The notes under the pieces are model-generated. The model did not search any database and was not told the DNA's origin. It saw nothing but the letters and a program-made list of their open reading frames with translations. Position numbers and translations under genes: made by a program. Shown here piece after piece: positions 62,007-64,000 of a DNA stretch of 64,000 nucleotides. The DNA comes from Hirudo medicinalis (Eukaryota; Annelida; Clitellata; Hirudinida; Hirudinidae): the NCBI GenBank assembly GCA_011800805.1, contig MPNW01000311.1, forward strand, positions 1-64,000. Reading direction: 5' to 3'. How positions within the stretch are numbered: the first letter of the stretch is position 1; each line of letters opens with the position of its first letter.

Positions 62007-62887
62007 AGACAAAGTCATTCAGCATGTTTTGTGTCTAGATTGGAAATAGTTCGCGTAAGGGATGGATATACAAGAGCAATTTTATTAAAAACATCATACA
62101 AATTATGTTAATTCATTTTGATATTCCTTTCTAGGAGCAGATGTTACGTGTCTATTTATTTAAGCAATTGTTTGTAAATAAAATCTTTGCAACAAGGAGG
62201 GTAAAAATAAATGGGAAATTTGTCGTTTTTGAAGAAAAAAAAAAGAATAAATAAATTCTTTTTCTGACAAAGGATGTCGATAGAGGGCGCAAATTAAAAG
62301 AATTGCAGGAGAAGCATTTCATAAAAATAGGAGATTAAGGGGTAACTGGTCTCAAAGGGTCAGGAAGGGAGCGTTGAATATGTTAATTAGTTCTCTTGGG
62401 AGCGATGCTGTTTCTGGCTTCGTGTCGTTGAATAGAAAGGCGAGAAATGCTTTTTAATGGGATTGCTCATCCCGGACAAACAGTGGTTTGTTTCCAACTC
62501 GTCTGTCGGAATAATCGATTTAAATAAAAGGAGAAGATCCATTCCTGGATTCGTGTCACGTCTCGAAGCCCTCGAGTTCAACTCCTGTTTGGCCTCACAT
62601 AAAACACACTTCTCTTTGCCTCGGAAGTTTCTTTGTTGGCGGATTTAAAAACGACGTTGGAGTTATTTTGTAGAGTTAGTTTGATAATGTAACAACATTA
62701 TGGTGATCGCAGGTACTTGTTGTGTTGCTAAATGGTGGATGCATAATTGTATAATGAAAATTTGAAGAATAATCATAAATATTTAGGTTAATATAACATA
62801 TATTGTTATAATCGAGCAAAATAAGTAATTCTTTTACTTCCTAAATAACATGTGATGAATTACAAGTAACATTTATTAGCTTATCAT
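62007..62887. other. SKOR 3' flank
   Basis: Contains the SKOR 3' untranslated region with AATAAA at 62177-62182. The rest to the MITE shows nothing else I can support. Confidence 0.5.
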
Positions 62888-63364
62888 TAGGGCTGCAGAT
62901 TTATGTGCGTTAACGGAAGATTAATGCGTTAAAAAATTTTTGCAATTAAAATTATTGACGCGACGATTAACTTAATAAATTTTTTTAATTTCATAAAATT
63001 ATTTTATAAATTTTTAATTTTATAAATATTTTCATCGAAAATTTGTTTGTCTTTGTTTTGTGTCCCTCGACTTCCTTTTTGTTTACGAAGACTTCCTGTT
63101 TCGCGCTTGAAAAATGGCCACAAGTAACACTGGTAGGTTGATTTTGGGAGGCAAATTTACTTTCAAATCAAACTCTGTTGTAGTTTGCAAAATATATAAA
63201 TGTGAGTTTAAGTATAATCGCAGTACGTCTTCTCTTNAAAATGAAGTGTATTGGGAAATTTATTGGAAAATGGGATGGTGCGATTAAAAATGCGTTAACT
63301 AAGATTAAAAATATTAATCTCGCGACTAATCGCGATTGAAAATATTAATCGATCTGCAGCCCTA
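62888..63364. mobile_element. Non-autonomous hAT-type MITE with 8-bp target site duplication
   Basis: Terminal inverted repeats TAGGGCTGCAG and CTGCAGCCCTA bound a 477-bp element, flanked by the identical 8-mer CTTATCAT at 62880-62887 and 63365-63372. An 8-bp duplication with a (C/T)AGGGCTGCA terminus and subterminal GATTAAT/ATTAATC motifs are hallmarks of hAT transposons. The interior has no transposase frame; one N lies at 63237. Confidence 0.9.
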
Positions 63365-63372
63365 CTTATCAT

Positions 63373-64000
63373 TGCTTTAACTTACTAAAGATTTGTATTT
63401 ATTCGCTTTATTTTAAATTTAGTTACAAATTTGATATAAGCCATTTTCTATTTATTTAGCGTTGTATCAATTCTATTCGTTCCTAGAATATTCTTAACAA
63501 CATCGGAAGTCAATTATTTACAAACTAAGAAATTCCTCTCAGAATTGAGCGAATAATTATCATTTTTTCTTGCATGAAACAATTGCAATTCTTTTCTTAT
63601 GAAAGTTTCCTTTTATTCGAGAAACTTCAACAACAAAAGACATTTACGCGCAACTTAATTGTAGGTTCTTTTCTACCGGTGCACATTTGATCTGAAGCCT
63701 TCATTTCACTTAAAATCAAGAGCTCTTCCATTTAAAGTTGCTTCGCCAAAGTGTGTTAAATGTATATAATTACGTAATCATAGACATTTTCGACAATTTT
63801 CGTTCAACAATGGGTTACCTTTTGGTGCAAAGGATATTATATTAATATATTATATTAATGATTGCTCATTTTCCGTGTTGGCAAACAAATGAAAAGTTGT
63901 GGAATACTAGAATGAATCGCCATTAAGCCTAAGATTTATTTATTTCATCTGATGAGAAGCAAATAATTATTATAATTATAATTACCTTCATAATTACTTC
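63373..64000. other. AT-rich right end of window, nothing recognised
   Basis: I see no exon, repeat array or RNA gene in these last ~630 bases, apart from a TATATTAATATA palindromic patch near 63835-63860. Confidence 0.5.

Noticed and set aside
1..64000. CRISPR arrays, tRNA genes, rRNA, operons or phage genes
   Set aside because: The tandem arrays lack spacers of CRISPR type, the only box A/box B pairs belong to the SINE-like copies, and the gene structure is eukaryotic throughout.

Overview
This is a eukaryotic nuclear window, not a bacterial one. The genes are split into many short exons with GT-AG introns and encode conserved animal proteins. The protein set (ATP8A-type flippase, KIF4, RUFY, SRP68, SKOR/Fussel, PITP, PPP1R2) and the intron-dense, AT-rich DNA fit an invertebrate bilaterian. 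My guess is a lophotrochozoan, perhaps an annelid such as a leech, but nothing here proves the species. Single Ns at 686 and 63237 show a draft assembly.

Layout: (1) 1-17149, minus: a P4-ATPase (ATP8A-like) gene in 29 exons, its 3' end cut by the window edge, with introns packed with ATT/GAT microsatellites and minisatellites. (2) 20521-25581, minus: nine exons of an unusual gene with a myosin-like neck (end of converter plus IQ motif), a short helical stretch, an SMAD-type MH2 domain and an acidic tail; no myosin motor exons are visible upstream. (3) 26219-28554, plus: a four-exon protein phosphatase inhibitor-2 (PPP1R2) gene whose exons are mostly too short to stand out as ORFs. (4) 29732-30565, plus: an intronless class I phosphatidylinositol transfer protein. 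(5) 31123-37956, minus: the chromokinesin KIF4 in 24 exons, apparently without the C-terminal cysteine-rich domain. (6) 39721-46350, plus: a RUFY gene (RUN, coiled coil, FYVE), first exon not found. (7) 49017-56119, plus: SRP68 in 12 exons. (8) 60289-62006, plus: a SKOR/CORL/Fussel SMAD-pathway corepressor in two exons.

Between and inside the genes lie five copies of a tRNA-derived SINE-like family, a 477-bp hAT-type MITE with a perfect 8-bp target duplication, decayed LINE ORF1 and endonuclease pieces, a decayed hAT/ZMYM-like transposase piece, a 47-bp-arm foldback, and several minisatellites. One minisatellite repeats a PAR-bZIP-type palindrome four times. Simple trinucleotide repeats are very dense in the left 26 kb and sparse on the right.

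The genes are ordinary housekeeping or developmental genes and do not form an operon. The most unusual item is the IQ-MH2-acidic-tail gene. Exon borders were deduced by hand from splice consensus and reading-frame continuity; phases agree at every junction unless stated.
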